This document shows positions 48,831 through 60,371 of a stretch of 64,000 nt of DNA, piece by piece. The notes below the pieces were generated by a model, which had not been told where the DNA came from, made no database searches, and saw only the letters and a program-made list of their open reading frames with translations. Source of the DNA: Absidia repens (Eukaryota; Mucoromycota; Mucoromycetes; Mucorales; Cunninghamellaceae); NCBI GenBank assembly GCA_002105175.1, contig MCGE01000009.1, forward strand, positions 372,001 to 436,000, in the 5' to 3' direction. Within the stretch, counting starts at the first letter, position 1; every line of letters starts with the position of its first letter. The position numbers were made by a program, and so were the translations under genes.

Positions 48831-49174
48831 ACCTCGAATAGATCTCTTATAGTGTGTTTTTGCTGTGCGTAGCTGGCGCGGAGTTGTGCATGGTGTTATT
48901 TCTTGGGCTTTTACTGTGTAGTGGTTTGTCTGTATTTAGTACTCCGCCGACGACGGTATTGAAAAATGGAGGAGTATTACTTGCTCGGCATTATACTAAA
49001 AATGGGAGGGGGCTGCCAAAATACATTGTCAACGCAGCAGAATGACTCTATACATCCTCTATACCCTATCGAACCCAATTCACATCTTTAAAGTTCATTG
49101 AAGGATCGAATTTCGTTGTTCACATTTAGTCATCTATCATTTCACTAACCATTTCCCAGCTCTCTGAACTCAAA

Positions 49175-50035
49175 ATGGAATGCTCTCCTTTTTCTATTCT
49201 AACCTCGGATTACGATATCTCACAGCCAACAACTGATGTTTTCCAGAAAAGTATCGTCATTCTGGGTATCATTTATGTGAGTCCCTATGGTAAGAAAAAA
49301 TAAAAGTGCCGCTCACTTTCTTTTCAGGGGAAACATCTCATTTGCCCTTTTATTTTTCTGTCTTACATGGTTGGTGTGACAGGTTACAACCATGTAAAAC
49401 GGACTGCTGCACTCACTGGGCTTACCGTCATTCATGTCTCTCTGGTCATAGTCCAAAGGTAAAAAAAAAAAAAAAAAAAAAAACAGCCATGCGAGTTCCG
49501 AAAAAAAACCATCGATTGATTGATGATTTCAATATTTTGTATTACGTAATTAGATCATCATTTATAATGTCTATTCTCTGCAACTCACAAGCAGGTAAGA
49601 ACCTTCAATTGACGCCACCGAAGAAAAAAAAAATAGCCTTGTTTGCCAACTCAGGTGTGACAGGAGGCTTTCAACGAATTATGTTGTGGATAAACAATCA
49701 AAATCGAACAATGGGAATATTGCATCACCTTCAACTACGACACCAAAACATCAACCACACGTGCTTGAAATAAAATACAAACAACAGCGATATCATGTGA
49801 ATCTTCTATTGTATCAGCTTAGCGTTGGAAAATTCGCTGATGGAGAAAATCATTCAGTAGTTGGCCAATCGATTTATTAAGACACAGCAACCACTATCAA
49901 GATCAATGCCACCGATTCAAAAAACGACGACAACGATCCACCATTCCAGCCAAGGATGATCCACCCAGTCAGTATATGAATGATGAATTTTATACGTTGG
50001 CTCATCAACATCACGACGATATGATTTGGCAATAG
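49175..50035 (+). CDS. Small membrane protein, unknown (gene model uncertain at 3' end)
   Basis: Model join(49175..49276, 49328..49458, 49554..49594, 49655..49760, 49858..50035) encodes 185 aa. The N-terminal part is well supported: two hydrophobic segments (SIVILGIIYGKHLICPFIF and LTGLTVIHVSLVIVQR) flank GYNHVKRTAALTG. The last exon has clear coding character in one frame only (QCHRFKKRRQRSTIPAK, then PPSQYMNDEFYTLAHQHH) and ends at 50035. The link between them is weak: the intron 4 donor is gtgctt. In the same stretch a second frame (SNNGNIASPSTTTPKHQPH) is also open to 49880 and looks like a disordered tail. An alternative is a protein ending at 49773 without the last exon. The family is not recognised. 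Confidence 0.42.
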
Positions 50036-50433
50036 CTCAAATGGAACTTCTTTGAGATCATGGGACAACAATATTGTACTAGAATAGTTTTAGTATTAGC
50101 CGTTCTCCTTACAGTCTCCCCTCCCTTTTATTTTACCTATTTTAAACATTAGATCCTTTTTTGTATTTGTAAACAATAAAACAACCCCGTGCAATCTTTT
50201 TTTATTCTTTATGTATATTGTCGAAACCATATTCTCTGTTAAAATATACCTGATGGGGGATAGGTGTTTCACTCCCGCAACCACCCCCCTCCCCACATTG
50301 TGTCTTTTTTTATTTTTTACTCCAATGACGTGATCGCTCTTTGAAATAGAAAGAAAAGATAAAATAGATAAGATTTTTCTCCGTTTCTCCGTTTTTTTTT
50401 TTCTTTTTCCTTCTCTATATACCTTTTCGCATC

Positions 50434-51358
50434 ATGTCAACCCTACACTCAATATTTGAAACTCACAGCAAATATAATGACAAACCTGCCCTTATTACCC
50501 CCCAGTCTTGCCTTGTTCCAACCACATTATCATACCAACAACTGTATGGTGTGATTCAAGACTTTAGTGTCAAACTCGCTGGCGTGATTCCTTCTGGCAG
50601 TCTTTCGCCCGGTCAATCAGTGTCCATTGCTTATCCTAACTCGCTCGAATTTGTTGTGGCCTTCCTGGGCTGTGGACTGATGCGCCTAGTGGCATCGCCT
50701 TTGAATCCTGCTTACACCAAGGACGAATTCCTCTTCTACCTGGAAGATGCCAAAAGCACAGTGATCATCGTCCCTCCTGGCTCCATCAAGAACAACTATG
50801 CTGCTGTTCTCGCTGCTCAAGAACGTCGTGGAATCCATGTCGTTGAAATGGTTTGGGATGGTAAAGATATCCAGCTGTTTACACCTCATACTCATGCCGC
50901 CTCCACTGTCCAGCCAGTAACGTTTCACCCTCAACCTCAAGACGTCGCTTTACTCCTACACACTAGTGGTACGACAGGACGACCCAAAGGTAAAAATTTA
51001 CATGCATATATATATATATATATATATACCCATAAGGTAGCTAATCAATTTACAAAAATGACTTGATTCTAGGTGTTCCTTTGACTCACTTGAATTTAGT
51101 CACATCGATGAAAAATATTGTCAAGACGTACGAATTGTCGCCGCAAGATCGAACATTATTGGTGATGCCTTTATTCCATGTACATGGTTTGATTTGTGGT
51201 CTTCTGTCAACGCTCTTGTCAGGTGGCTCGGCGGTGATTCCTCAAAAGTTTAGCGCTTCCCACTTTTGGAATGATTTTAAGGATAACGGGTGCAATTGGT
51301 ATACTGCAGGTAAAACATTGTGCCGGTCGGTGTACGGTCAGAGGACAAGAAAAAGGGG

Positions 51359-51398
<40 letters not shown>

Positions 51399-52233
51399 CC
51401 ATTTTTAGGTTACTAAATTAGCACTTTCTTTTTTGTTTATATATATAGTACCGACCATCCACCAAATCTTATTACGCAACCCACCATCGCAGGTGCCGAC
51501 TATCCGATTTATCCGATCATGCTCCTCCAGTCTTGCCCCTTCGACCTTCCATGCTATCGAACAGAAATTCAAGGCACCTGTCCTGGAAGCGTATGCCATG
51601 ACCGAAGCATCGCATCAAATGACATCCAATCCACTTCCTAAGAATGGTGCGCACAAACCAGGCTCGGTGGGTCTCGGCCAAGGAGTGGAAGTGGCGATTC
51701 TCAATGATCAAGGTCAACCCGTGGAAGAAGGTGAAATCTGTATCCGTGGCTCGAATGTGACCAAGGGCTATCTGAACAATCCCAAAGCAACGGCTGAATC
51801 CTTTACCGATGATGGCTACTTCCGTACTGGGGACCAAGGCAAGAAGGACGAAGATGGTTATGTGGTGTTGACAGGGCGGATCAAAGAACTGATCAATCGA
51901 GGTGGGGAAAAGATTTCGCCTTTGGAAGTGGATGCCATTTTGCTGAGCCATCCCAACGTGGCGGAAGTGGTGACGTTTGGTGTGCCCGATCCAATGTACG
52001 GCCAAGATATACATGCTGCTGTGGTGCTCAAATCATCTGCCGCTCCTGCCAAGGACGTAGAAAAGGAATTGCAGACCTATGTCCATACCAAAGCCGCAAA
52101 ATTCAAAGTGCCCAAACGCATCTATGTCACCGATCACCTCCCCAAAACTGGCACTGGCAAAATTCAACGTCGGAAAATGGTGGACGTCTTCTTCAAACCC
52201 AAATCTGCTACTGCTCCTCAAGCCAAGTTGTAA
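50434..52233 (+). CDS. PCS60: Peroxisomal acyl/oxalyl-CoA synthetase (AMP-binding), Pcs60-like
   Basis: Three exons, join(50434..50989, 51073..51309, 51449..52233), encode 525 aa, close to Pcs60 (543). The adenylate-forming core is complete: LLLHTSGTTGRPKGVPLTHL across intron 1 (P-loop), MPLFHVHGL, AYAMTEASHQM, and GYFRTGDQGKKDEDGYVVLT with GRIKELINRGGEKISP. TGTGKIQRRKM carries the catalytic Lys. The protein ends in AKL, a canonical type 1 peroxisomal targeting signal. The enzyme activates a carboxylate with ATP and CoA. The closest relatives I recall (Pcs60/Fat2 and plant AAE3) are oxalyl-CoA synthetases that detoxify oxalate, so that is the likely substrate, by inference. Introns 1 and 2 both carry (TA)n runs (51007-51026, 51362-51394). 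Confidence 0.93.
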
Positions 52234-52669
52234 AAATTCCAACTAGATTATTATAGACATTGTATACATTTAGGGTAGATTAGTTTTTATATTATATATA
52301 TTTTTGTTTTGTTTTGTTTTGTTTTATATTCTTGTTTTGTTATTCTGCAATAAACGCTCTGTTTGTGAATTGATCGATTTACTAGATGTTTGGCTTTTTA
52401 TTTTTATTTTATCTTTTCGACGAAGTGTGAGTATTGATGGAGTGTGTACTGTAAAGTGCTGTATTGTACAGATTAGTATGATGTGCTACCCTTCGTTGGG
52501 AATCAACTATCATGGTCAGCGCTTAATCCAATTAATTTTGTGTGTGGGGGGGGGGCGCGGAAATCGTTAGGAAGTGTAGTAAACACTTCTAGCATATTTG
52601 ACGTTGGTAGGTATTTCCTATAGACCCAACTGACTGTTTGCTTTATTGTATTATGTCATACGCAATAAG
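52234..52669. other. 3' flank
   Basis: AATAAA near 52350 and a G-run (52545-52554); no gene is seen. Confidence 0.5.
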
Positions 52670-53768
52670 AAAGAAAAAACTGTAATGAACTGGTTGTATG
52701 CAGCATGACTAGAGTAGTGGAAATTGTGATGTTTCATTGGGGAGGCTACGCAGGCAGCACGGTTAAGGTTGACTCGTATGAATAGAAGAAACGATGTAGA
52801 GCCACATCTCATATCAATTGACCTAGATTCGCAAGTCAGTGTGTTAGGAGAAGATGGTCATAGGTGATGAGCCAGAAAGAAGGAAAAAATAATGTAGAAT
52901 GGCAGCTACACTGACGATTTGGCCTAGTTTTGTTAATATGTATGTGGCGCGAAAATAGGGCACCGGTCGATATTAATTGTCCGAAGACTGCCGGCCAGCC
53001 GTTCCTGTGCTCTGTAGGAGAATAATCATAGGGCGAAGAGATGCGACAAAGGTACCTGATAGGCAACTCACAAAATAACTATAATAGTGGTATTACTTAT
53101 TGGCGGGTGGGTTAGAGGATGGTTATAAAGTAATATCTTTTATTGAAACATATTGATATATAATAAGATGAAAACGCAGGATTCATTTCAGAAAGGGGAT
53201 CTGGTGGAACAGGGTGGGAAAGAACTACTGGAGATCCGAAAAATAGTGAGTACTAATTTAAAAGAATATTAATAAAAAATGATCTAAAGTAGTGACAAGA
53301 CACAAGGAAAACTAATGAGGTATTCTTTCATTGAAGCACAACAATGGTCAACACTAATCAGAAGTGGTGATGCTAATACAAAAGGGATCTATTGCACAGT
53401 ACATGAAAAAGACTAACGAGACATTTTCATTAAAGTAAAGAAAAATATTTTATTCAGATATAGATTCAAACTATGGTCAAAATAAAACTAAACTAAGCTA
53501 ATGAAGACTCAAAAAAGCCAACTAAAGGTGTCTTCAGATCCTAGATTCAAAATGAAAGGGTTTCCCATGTGTCTAGTAATCCCTGAGCTGAACCCCCTTC
53601 TAAACTAGACCTGACGCTAATCTTAGTCCACCATAACTCAAAGAAGTTGAATGATGAAGAAAAAAAAAAGGAGGGAAAACAAAGAAATGAAAAGAAAAGA
53701 AAGAGAAAACGAAGAAATAAAAAAATTGGGGAGAAAATAAAATCCACGTGGGCGGGATCTGAATCACT
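52670..53768 (+). repeat. Repeat family A, copy 9 (near full length)
   Basis: Blocks in order: 'catgactagagtagtgga' (52704), ggttgactcgtatgaatag, the ggcaactcacaaaataac block (53062), atcttttattgaaacat, two ~100-bp modules (53230-53430), attttattcagatatag (53444), 'aaaatgaaagggtttccc' (53550), and the terminus cacgtgggcgggatctgaat. An extra ~130-bp duplication of the 5' blocks (52900-53060) is present. Confidence 0.88.
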
Positions 53769-54905
53769 TGTGGTCACTTTGGCTAACGAATTGTTTTTTT
53801 TTCCTTACTAAATAGGTCAACCTTAGTTTTTATTGCTTCTCTTATTCTTTGCAATTTGAACACCATACAAAATTGCTGATATGGATGTTTTCTTTTCCTT
53901 ATGACAATTGAAAGCAAGATAGTTCTGACCTATTTACAAAGTACTCCTCACAATTCAATAACGCCACCCATCTTTTATTATAGCTGCCATCACCAATTAT
54001 TATCAGCAGTAAGATAATTCTCTTTCCTTGAAACAATCGCCACAGTGCCTTTGCATTTGCCCCTTCTTAGAATAAATTTGTCAAACATATTAGAATAGCT
54101 TGGCATTAGCTTGTTTTGTACTTAATCCATACCAAGTCATCCTGCCTCAGCACAGAACCCTTACACTTACACTATCCGCCACATGCACTACTTACAGCAC
54201 TCCCCATCATTCCCATCACACTTACTCCACACCGTAATTGCAGCTTTAATAAAATTACTAATAGGGCTTTAATAGAGATCACATATTGAATCTTTTTTTC
54301 TTTTTCTTTTTCTTTTTCTTTGTCTTTGTCTTTTTTTTTTTTTTTTTTTTTTGGCAGTATTGGTGGCTTTTTGTTCTTATATTCGTATTTACTTGTAATT
54401 CAGGCCAATAGAGTCCGTAGCGTTAATTGAATAATTACATTGATTCCATTGTGTTGATTGGGCCATTGGAATGTCTTGCTATTAGATAAGCTGGGTTTTT
54501 ACTCAATTTCCTAAGAGTTTATTTAATAAAGACTGTTTTCATTTAAATTTATTTCTGGGGTCGTGACTATGGTGTTCGCATGGCGTAGTTTGATCAATGT
54601 GGTCTTTGAAATGGGATGGTTTACAGAAAAGCGCGGCGAGACCAACGGATATGGAAATGGAAATGCGGATGTGCCACCACTTATCATGAAAAAGCAAGAT
54701 GTGCCGCAAAATACAAAGAACAGTATCACCATCATTGTTCGAGGATGGGGCTCTTTTTCTACCTCGTCCTGTATTGGGAACAAAGCACGCGGTCGGACAC
54801 AGAATATTGTTACTCCTGGTTTATCTCCTGCATAACATGTAAAAAAAAAAAAAAAAAAAAAAAAAACTCCTCACTGCCTCCATACCCCTTCCGCTGATCG
54901 AAGGC
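53769..54905. other. Spacer; no gene supported
   Basis: Contains a (TTTCTT)n tract (54297-54351). Two overlapping open frames at 54563-54897 run into an A-run and show no domain. Confidence 0.45.
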
Positions 54906-54907
54906 GA

Positions 54908-54918
54908 CTATAAAAGGG
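54908..54918 (+). promoter_or_regulatory. TATA box of the GDSL esterase gene
   Basis: The sequence actataaaagg is a strong TATA match. Transcription would begin about 30 bp downstream, after the ATG at 54933. That argues for the ATG at 55014 as the real start. Confidence 0.7.
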
Positions 54919-55013
54919 GGAGGATTCCTTTCATGGCTCTTTTTCCAATTCCCCATTCCATCTTGTCTTTTTTCTGTATTCTTCTTTTTAATATTTTGTC
55001 CGCTTATCCAACC

Positions 55014-56294
55014 ATGTATTTTGTGTTAGTGAATTTATGGTTGGTCTTCGCTTTTATAAGCGGTAGAGTTGAATCATTACCTTTGCTGGGCAGTCAGCCA
55101 CCATCCTTTGACTTAACCAAGATGGATACTTTGTTTAGTTTTGGTGATTCATATACTACCGAGTACCTTAATTTACGCACGATGAAATATCCAAGCAGTG
55201 ATAGTGTTTCGTCGACTAATGGGGCGAACTGGGTTCATTACTTTACTGAAACGTCACAGCTAAAAGATTGGAATTTGGCTTCCAATAGTGCACCCATTCA
55301 AAATGATTTGGTGAATCAGGTACAGTATCATCATCCGTTTCTCTCAGACAGGAGAAAAAAAAAAATAGGAGTATTAGGCGTCAGTCCCACTAACTTGACA
55401 AAACCATCTGTGTTTGGTTTTTGTAGAGCTCAAGGTAAGGTGACACCCAATAAAAATTCATTTAAAACGCCGATCGCATTAATTGACTTTTTTTTCGCGT
55501 ACAGTGTCGTAGATATTGATCAACAAATTACTAAGCTGTTTGTCCAGTATTTTGTGAAAAATGAAACACAATCTCGTTCTCCTGAAAAAACCCTCTATGA
55601 TATATGGGTGGGCATCAATGATCTTGGTCAACTTTTTGCAAACAAAACCACTACCCCTTTGGATACACTAGTTAAACGTTACAAGGAATTGATTGTAAGT
55701 AAATATATTTCAGCATGGTAAATGAAAAAACACCCAAATTTAACTTTTATATAATACAGTACTCTTTGAATGGAAATGGCGCAAAATATATTGCGGTGAT
55801 CAATGTTCCTCCTATTGATAGAAGTCCTAAATGGGCTTCGGAAGACACAGTTTCCAAAATGAAAAGCATGGTCGAAAGTAAAAAAAAAAAAAAAAAAAAA
55901 AATGAAACGCCGAAGGTTACCTCATGTATATACTCAAAAAAAATTTATTAGGTTACAATCAGAAAGTGTATGAAATGACTAAGGAACTAGCTGAAGACAA
56001 ATCTTTACGTGTGTTTTATGTTGATGCCTGGACCATTTTCAATGAAATGCTCGACAATCCTAGTAAATACGGGTTTAAAAACGTGACTGGCTACTGTCCT
56101 AACTGGAAAAAACCCGAAGAAAACGACTGCTTGCCTATCGATAAGTAAGAATTGCAGTTATAAATCAACTGTGTGACGTGGAAACTGAACCTTTTTTTTT
56201 TATTATTATTAGCTACTTCTGGTTGAACAATTTACATCCAACAACTAATGTCCATGCGGAATTTGCAAAACAAATGAAAACATATCTAAAGTAG
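55014..56294 (+). CDS. Secreted GDSL/SGNH esterase (CE16-like)
   Basis: Six exons, join(55014..55319, 55427..55434, 55505..55694, 55760..55877, 55952..56144, 56213..56294), encode 298 aa, typical for the family. The start follows the TATA box and gives a proper signal peptide (MYFVLVNLWLVFAFISGR). Block I is LFSFGDSYTT with nucleophile Ser46; block III is WVGINDLG with Asn143; the end has NYFWLNNLHPT with His280 and His286. The usual Asp before the catalytic His reads as Asn277 here. Exon 2 is an 8-nt micro-exon (AGCTCAAG) between strong splice signals, which yields NQSSSVVDID, the family's block between strands. Reading through both introns also stays open, so this needs transcript proof. 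CE16 enzymes deacetylate hemicellulose oligomers; others in the fold are lipases. Confidence 0.85.
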
Positions 56295-57879
56295 TGATAT
56301 CTGACTTTGAAATATGACTCCTTTACCCCTTAAAAAAACCTTTTAATTTGATACATTAGACATTATTTTTTCTTTCGCTTTCTCTCTGTTTTACTTTTAC
56401 ATATTCTTTTAACAAGCATTACATATATTAAACATATCCCCAATCATTAATTCTTGTCTTCTCAATTAAATGCCTTCAGTTTGGCCCACATGCTTCTTCG
56501 TTTTGTCTGCGTGGCACGTCTATTGATCTTTTTCCAGCTTGTAGAGATTACTCTGTCACAATCAACCTGTGTAATGCATCACCGGTTTGTATCTGGTATC
56601 AAGATCTTTTTTACCGCTTAACGCAAGGGACACCTCATATCTTCTCTACAGCAACAATATCGATTATTTCTAGCCTATCACAATATGGAATCTATTTGTG
56701 AATACTGGCGCACCTTTTCTATTATCACTGAATCGCCTATGCAATTGACTGCTGGCTGCACAAAATCAGCAATAAAATATATCCACATTATAATGACGAC
56801 TTGAACAATAGGTAAAAAAACATCATTATGGGACTAATAGAGAATTGATATAGGAGAGTGAATGAATACTAAGACTAATACGTACATTTGTGCATTGGAT
56901 GGTTGGTGTATCTAGCTTGAATTATTATCTATGACCTAGTAAGTGGAATATTGGGGCAAACCTAACAACAGCTGAATCTGTGGATTTGAACTTACTTTCC
57001 ATTTATTATATTATTTGCTTGGCTTTTATTGATTTTGTCTGGGGTAATGGTGTAACTATTAGCGAACACTGATGGCAATGATCTGTTGCCTTGACATGTG
57101 GTGATTCAACAGTTCAGTGGTGGAAAAATCTCTGTAAGAAGTCAAAATAGGGAACAATAGGTTATAGTACACAACTCGACTTTTTTTAAAGTTCTTCTTA
57201 TTATTAGGAATATGTTCTATAGGAACGGCGTTATAGAGCATTATCATCTTTGTGCCGTATTGTTACTGAACCTCTTGTATCGGCAATCTTTACTTGCATA
57301 TGATCCCTACACTTCTCTCAATTTACAAATCACTTGCTTTTTTTTCGAACCCTACTCTTTATTCCATACTATTTTTTGTACATGAAATCCTTACTGACTT
57401 AGATATATGTAGTATATATTATTGCCACAACTTCCTTTAATCCCTTTACCCTCTTTTACAAATATCAATAAATCCATATGTCTTTGTCCAGTATTATTTA
57501 TGCGTCATTAATATTCTTTTTTTCTTTGCACAAATTTGATCGGGTATGGTTACATAAGCCGATGGCGATGTGTTGAGGAATTTAACTGGGGTATGATACC
57601 CTACATACATGACTCTGTAGTGTCTCCTGTCTTACGATTAAAAATATAGCATCACAGGTATGGCGCATAGTAAACTGTACTTGTCACAATTCGTATATTC
57701 GATTTCAAAGCATCCTCACACTTGCAAAAATATTGATCTACTGGGTATCAGACGAGGAGAGGTTGTTGGAGTGTGGATTTTGATGAATTAGGCGGCCTTC
57801 CCTGCCCATTGGGTCAACTGACTTCAGTGCTGGCTTCTATATATATATATATATATTTACATACAAAAATAGAGAAATA
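56295..57879. other. Spacer; one possible orphan exon on the minus strand
   Basis: AT-rich. On the minus strand, 56575-56468 follows a cacag acceptor and reads VDCDRVISTSWKKINRRATQ and then KRRSMWAKLKAFN before a stop. It looks like a terminal exon or relic, but no upstream exon could be joined. Nothing else is supported. Confidence 0.35.
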
Positions 57880-58987
57880 AAAAATAAAGAACTGTATACA
57901 TATAATATGTTTTGTCTAGCGAACGGTATGCTGGCGACACAGCCTAGGTTGATTGATAGTGTTAGTATCGATAAAGTGCGAATACGTCTGCGTTTCGTAT
58001 TGAGTGACTTAAACTCTCAACCAGTACTTAGTTCTCAAGGGGCGAGGTAATAAGTGGTCATAGACAAGTTAGAAAGTAATGCAAGATATTCTGCGTCATC
58101 GGCTTCATACACAGCATTATCTAGATTCATTTATATAATTTGTTCAAGCAGAAATATGGTAATCTTTAATAGAAAGTGATCTAAGGTTGACAAACTGCTC
58201 CTGAGAAAATAGAAGGAAAAGTAACTATAATAGGTGAATAAAAGAGCGAGTGTTTGGTAGGACACTCAGAAAACAACTACGGTAGCTACTTTATTTATTA
58301 TCAATTGAGTCAGAGCATGGAAAAACAATCAGGCATATTTATAAAAAACGTATTGGCAGATACTAAAACTAAAGGAGAGAGTGGTCACTGTATGAAACGG
58401 CTCAATGGATGGATCCAATCAAAGAAAGCATGCGGGAGAATAAAAGGAGATTTGAGGGATGGTCAACAATGATCTAACTGAATGATTGCGAAGTGACAGC
58501 TAATATTCTATACAAAACATAAGAACGACTATAAATGGGTATAATTTATTGAAGCAAGCCATTAGTCAACACTAATCTAAAGAGACGATGGCAGTTGAAA
58601 AGGGATCCATTGCACAAGACATGAAAGAGAGTAATGGGACATTTTCATTGAAGCATGTAAAAGAGACATATTTTATTCAAATGAAAATATAAACTATATG
58701 CAAACTAAAACTAAATTATACTAATGATGGCACCAAAAGGCCAACTAATGGTGGTTCCAGATCCTAGATCCAAAATGAAAGGGTTTCCCCATGCATCTTG
58801 CAATCCCTGATCTGAAAACCCTTCTAAACTAGACCTGACAGTAATCTAAGTCCAAATGAACCTCATAGCGGTTGAATGATGGAAAAAAAAAAAAAAAAAA
58901 AAAAGAAAGAAAGAATGAAAAGAAAGACAGAGGAAAAACAAAAATAGGGTGAAAATAAAAATCATGTGTGCGGCATTTAAAATGTAT
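57880..58987 (+). repeat. Repeat family A, copy 10 (full length)
   Basis: About 1.1 kb, a good reference copy: 'atatgttttgtctagcgaac' (57904), cctaggttgattgatag, the ggtaggacactcagaaaaca block (58255), two ~100-bp modules (58450-58555 and 58560-58660), catattttattcaaatg (58665), 'aaaatgaaagggtttcccc' (58773), and the terminus catgtgtgcggcatttaaaa. Confidence 0.9.
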
Positions 58988-59409
58988 ATTTCTGGGTTGC
59001 TGGTGAGGATTTGGCTTGCGATTATTATGGATACAAAAAGGTAACCCCTCTTTTTTTTTTTTTTACAACAATCAACATCATAAACGTAGTGTTTCGCTTC
59101 TCATAATAGTAACCACCGCAATTACGGCATGATTATCCTCCACTCTCGATGCTTTTGCAGATAAGGTGGTATGATTGAGCTTAACCTAGTTAACCCCTCC
59201 ACTATAGAATGGTCCTTCGCCGTAGGTTAGCTTATTCTCTCTAAATGGGCTATGATAGTTTTCCTAGCGTTTTTTTATTCTACAAAGGCACCTCACCCCC
59301 ACACATTCCAAATAATACCCCCACACACTCCTAATAATCTCATATTTGAATATGTGTCAAATGTAATAAGAGATACTGTATTAAATGATTTTGTGTGTAG
59401 AATACTAAA

Positions 59410-59530
59410 GACGGTGTATGCGTGTGTGTGTGTGTGTGTAAAAAAAAGGCTCGATGTGGCGCAATATCGCTCGACCGCCGTGCTCAGAGCTTCATCTACT
59501 GCACTGCGTTTATTAATAAGGGGGTGAGGA
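59410..59530 (+). repeat. Repeat family B, single unit
   Basis: A GT-rich run (59418-59440), then an A-run, then ggctcgatgtggcgc and the core gaccgccgtgctcagagctt (59475-59494). It has the same order and core as the tandem units at 29.6-30.2 kb. Confidence 0.6.
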
Positions 59531-60371
59531 TGGTTTAGAAAATGGCTGTGGAGGAAGGGAGCTGGAAGGTGTTCAGTTTACCAGTATAACATTCGCTTTC
59601 TTTTTGGAGGAGGGTACGATAAATATTCACAGTTCAATAAAACAAATTTATTCATGTGTTTTACAAGGGGTGAGCGAGAGGAGCAATATGCGTTGCCAAA
59701 ATAAACAAAAAGAAAAGAAAATGAGGTACAGATAATGTCAATGATGTAAAATAGACGCACACAAGGCATGTCATTAAAAAAATCGACGCACTGCATTCTA
59801 CTCTACATAGAATCCTTGAACCTTAAAATCAATTTCAGTCATTTAACGGCTTCTTTATAGAAGAAGGAGATAAGCAGCTCGTTTGGGGCTGATGTGAAAA
59901 ATCAATACAATAAAAAAGGTTGCATGAATACACAAACTCCGCAGATCAAATCCATAATGAAGACAAAAAAGATATGATACTAATGAATAACATTCTGTTT
60001 ATTGGCTTCAAATAAAGAGTGACTTTGAAAAGTGAATGAGTGGGATTGAGAATATGATTACTACAACATAGAGTAGGAAAAAATTAGGATGAATAATAAT
60101 AAAAACAAAAGGAGAGAGAGAGAGAGCATAAAATGTATGAGATTTCAGGGGGAGGGAAGGACTATGAAAATGCATGTATACAATCTTTTTTTTTCCAAGG
60201 AGATGATGATGAAGATAAAACAAAGGTGGAGGTGGAAGATAAAAATAAATAAAATAAAATAAAAACTATATTTACAAAAATAAATAATTGGACTTCACTA
60301 ATATTCTGACTAACTAATAATAATAAAAGGAGGGACAAAAGGAGGAAACACAAGGGGGGGGGAAGAGTCGA

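Noticed and set aside
48854..49045. 63-codon frame with a hydrophobic start
   Set aside because: No splice or promoter support. It sits between a repeat copy and the next gene and has no recognisable family.
54563..54897. Overlapping plus-strand frames with Gly/Asn-rich products
   Set aside because: Two phases are open at once over the same DNA and both end in an A-run. No family is recognised.
54933..55013. ATG at 54933 as start of the esterase
   Set aside because: It lies only about 15 bp after the TATA box, so it would be upstream of the expected transcription start. The ATG at 55014 gives a proper signal peptide.
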